Assembly: GCA_029961685.1 (NCBI GenBank)
Contig: JARWKL010000008.1
Coordinates: forward strand, 30,505,619-30,569,618
Direction: 5' to 3'
From: Aristolochia californica
Lineage: Eukaryota; Streptophyta; Magnoliopsida; Piperales; Aristolochiaceae
DNA: 64,000 nucleotides
Position numbers and translations under genes: made by a program. The notes below the pieces were generated by a model. It was given only the letters and a program-made list of their open reading frames with translations. It was not told the DNA's origin and did not search any database. This document shows, one piece after another, positions 63,420 through 64,000 of the stretch; position 1 is the stretch's first letter, and the number at the start of each line of letters is the position of its first letter.

Positions 63420-64000
63420 CCAAAGAATCAATAGGGCTATCAACCGACAAGAGTAAAGCATCTTAACTTCTTCAGTCATCGCATTTACAACATCACCTTT
63501 CTTTTCATCCTTCTTCGGTGCTCTGTAGATCTTCTTTATGTGACCAGACTTCCCACAATTCCGGAACTCGACATTCCTTCCAAATTTGGACTTGCTTCTT
63601 TCATTCTTTGACTTCTCTCTACCATTACCCTAGTTGGAATTCCTCTCGAAGTTCCTGCCCCTAGTATCAACACTTAGGGCAGAACTAGATGTCGACGATT
63701 CTCTAGAGTCTTTTCTACGAACTTCCTCCACAAGAATGGTATCCCGAATATCATTAAAAATCAATTTCCCGTTGCCTACAGAGATGTTGACTGCAGCCCT
63801 CATAGGCTCCCAACAATTTGACAGAGATGCCAAAAGAACTAAAGCACAAACCTCATAGTTAAATTTAATCTAAACCGACGTCAAATGATTGAAAATCATG
63901 CTAAACTCATTCAAATGTGATGCCACTAGTGTATTTTATGTCATCATTAAATTGAAGAGTTTTTTATGAGATATACCTTATTATTTGCAAACGACTTCTC
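63420..64000 (-). pseudogene. C3 Gag (partial)
   Basis: The minus strand carries gag segments SNCWEPMRAAVNISVGNGKL, RKDSRESSTSSSALSVDTRG and a knuckle remnant, NCGKSGHIKKIYRAPKKDEK, with two cysteines lost. It preserves the uninterrupted version of the E1 insertion site in C1. Confidence 0.8.

Larger units (their letters stand above)
61793..64000 (-). mobile_element. Ty1/copia retrotransposon C3, inverted, continuing past the window
   Basis: Minus-strand element: shortened 3' LTR (61793-61989), polypurine tract AAGTGGGAGATT (complement of about 61988-61999), RNase H (62793-63353) and gag (about 63420-64000). Integrase and RT are missing through an internal deletion near 63360-63420. Same family as C1. 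A solo LTR (62166-62787) interrupts its 3' end. Confidence 0.82.

Overview
The window is nuclear DNA of a flowering plant, species not determinable from this sequence. It is almost entirely repeat: nested LTR retrotransposons of both Ty3/gypsy (chromodomain type) and Ty1/copia lineages, non-autonomous LTR elements, one tiny TRIM, a ~178-bp satellite array, and one endogenous pararetrovirus (family Caulimoviridae). No complete host gene is present. The best candidate for a host gene is a TATA box, 5' UTR exon and first coding exon at about 53.9-56.5 kb.

Layout. 1-7073: gypsy element G1 on the minus strand, itself split by non-autonomous element N1 (1922-3769). 7074-18015: satellite DNA, interrupted at 9487-16822 by a caulimovirid copy. 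18160-24702: copia element C1 (minus), split by gypsy-derived element E1 (19520-23690). 24794-39029: a chain of four LTRs (A-D) and three interiors of one non-autonomous family; its first and third units are hit by gypsy-derived elements E2 (25945-30603) and E3 (35473-38525). 39429-44637: gypsy element G2 (plus). 44638-52007: copia element C4 (plus), with a solo LTR (47020-47323) and non-autonomous element N2 (47598-50250) inside it. 52008-58095: AT-rich DNA with the candidate gene start and a copia remnant. 58096-64000: copia C2 (plus) broken by copia C3 (minus), with two further solo LTRs.

The pararetrovirus is the most unusual object. Its ORFs run: two or three unknown ORFs, 30K-type movement protein, coiled-coil virion-associated protein, two 71-aa ORFs that are clearly paralogous to each other, zinc-knuckle coat protein, an inclusion-body/transactivator-like gene, a 42-aa ORF, then a TATA promoter and a long leader with a 13-bp tandem repeat. 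Several adjacent ORFs overlap by ATGA. The protease/reverse transcriptase/RNase H gene that normally lies between coat protein and transactivator is absent: the two genes are 174 bp apart. I also saw no initiator-tRNA primer site. This is either a neatly deleted copy or one component of a divided genome.

The second notable system is a family of gene-capturing gypsy derivatives. E1, E2 and E3 each keep LTRs, a primer site, a 5' gag-like leader and the same 3' end of the gypsy pol gene (chromodomain tail plus polypurine tract). Between these ends each carries intron-free fragments of host genes: protein kinase, vacuolar H+-pyrophosphatase and AIP2-like RING ligase in E1; an E(z)-type and a PRMT3-type methyltransferase in E2; pentatricopeptide-repeat proteins in E3. 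G1 and G2 carry the same 3' module and are the kind of element expected to mobilise them.
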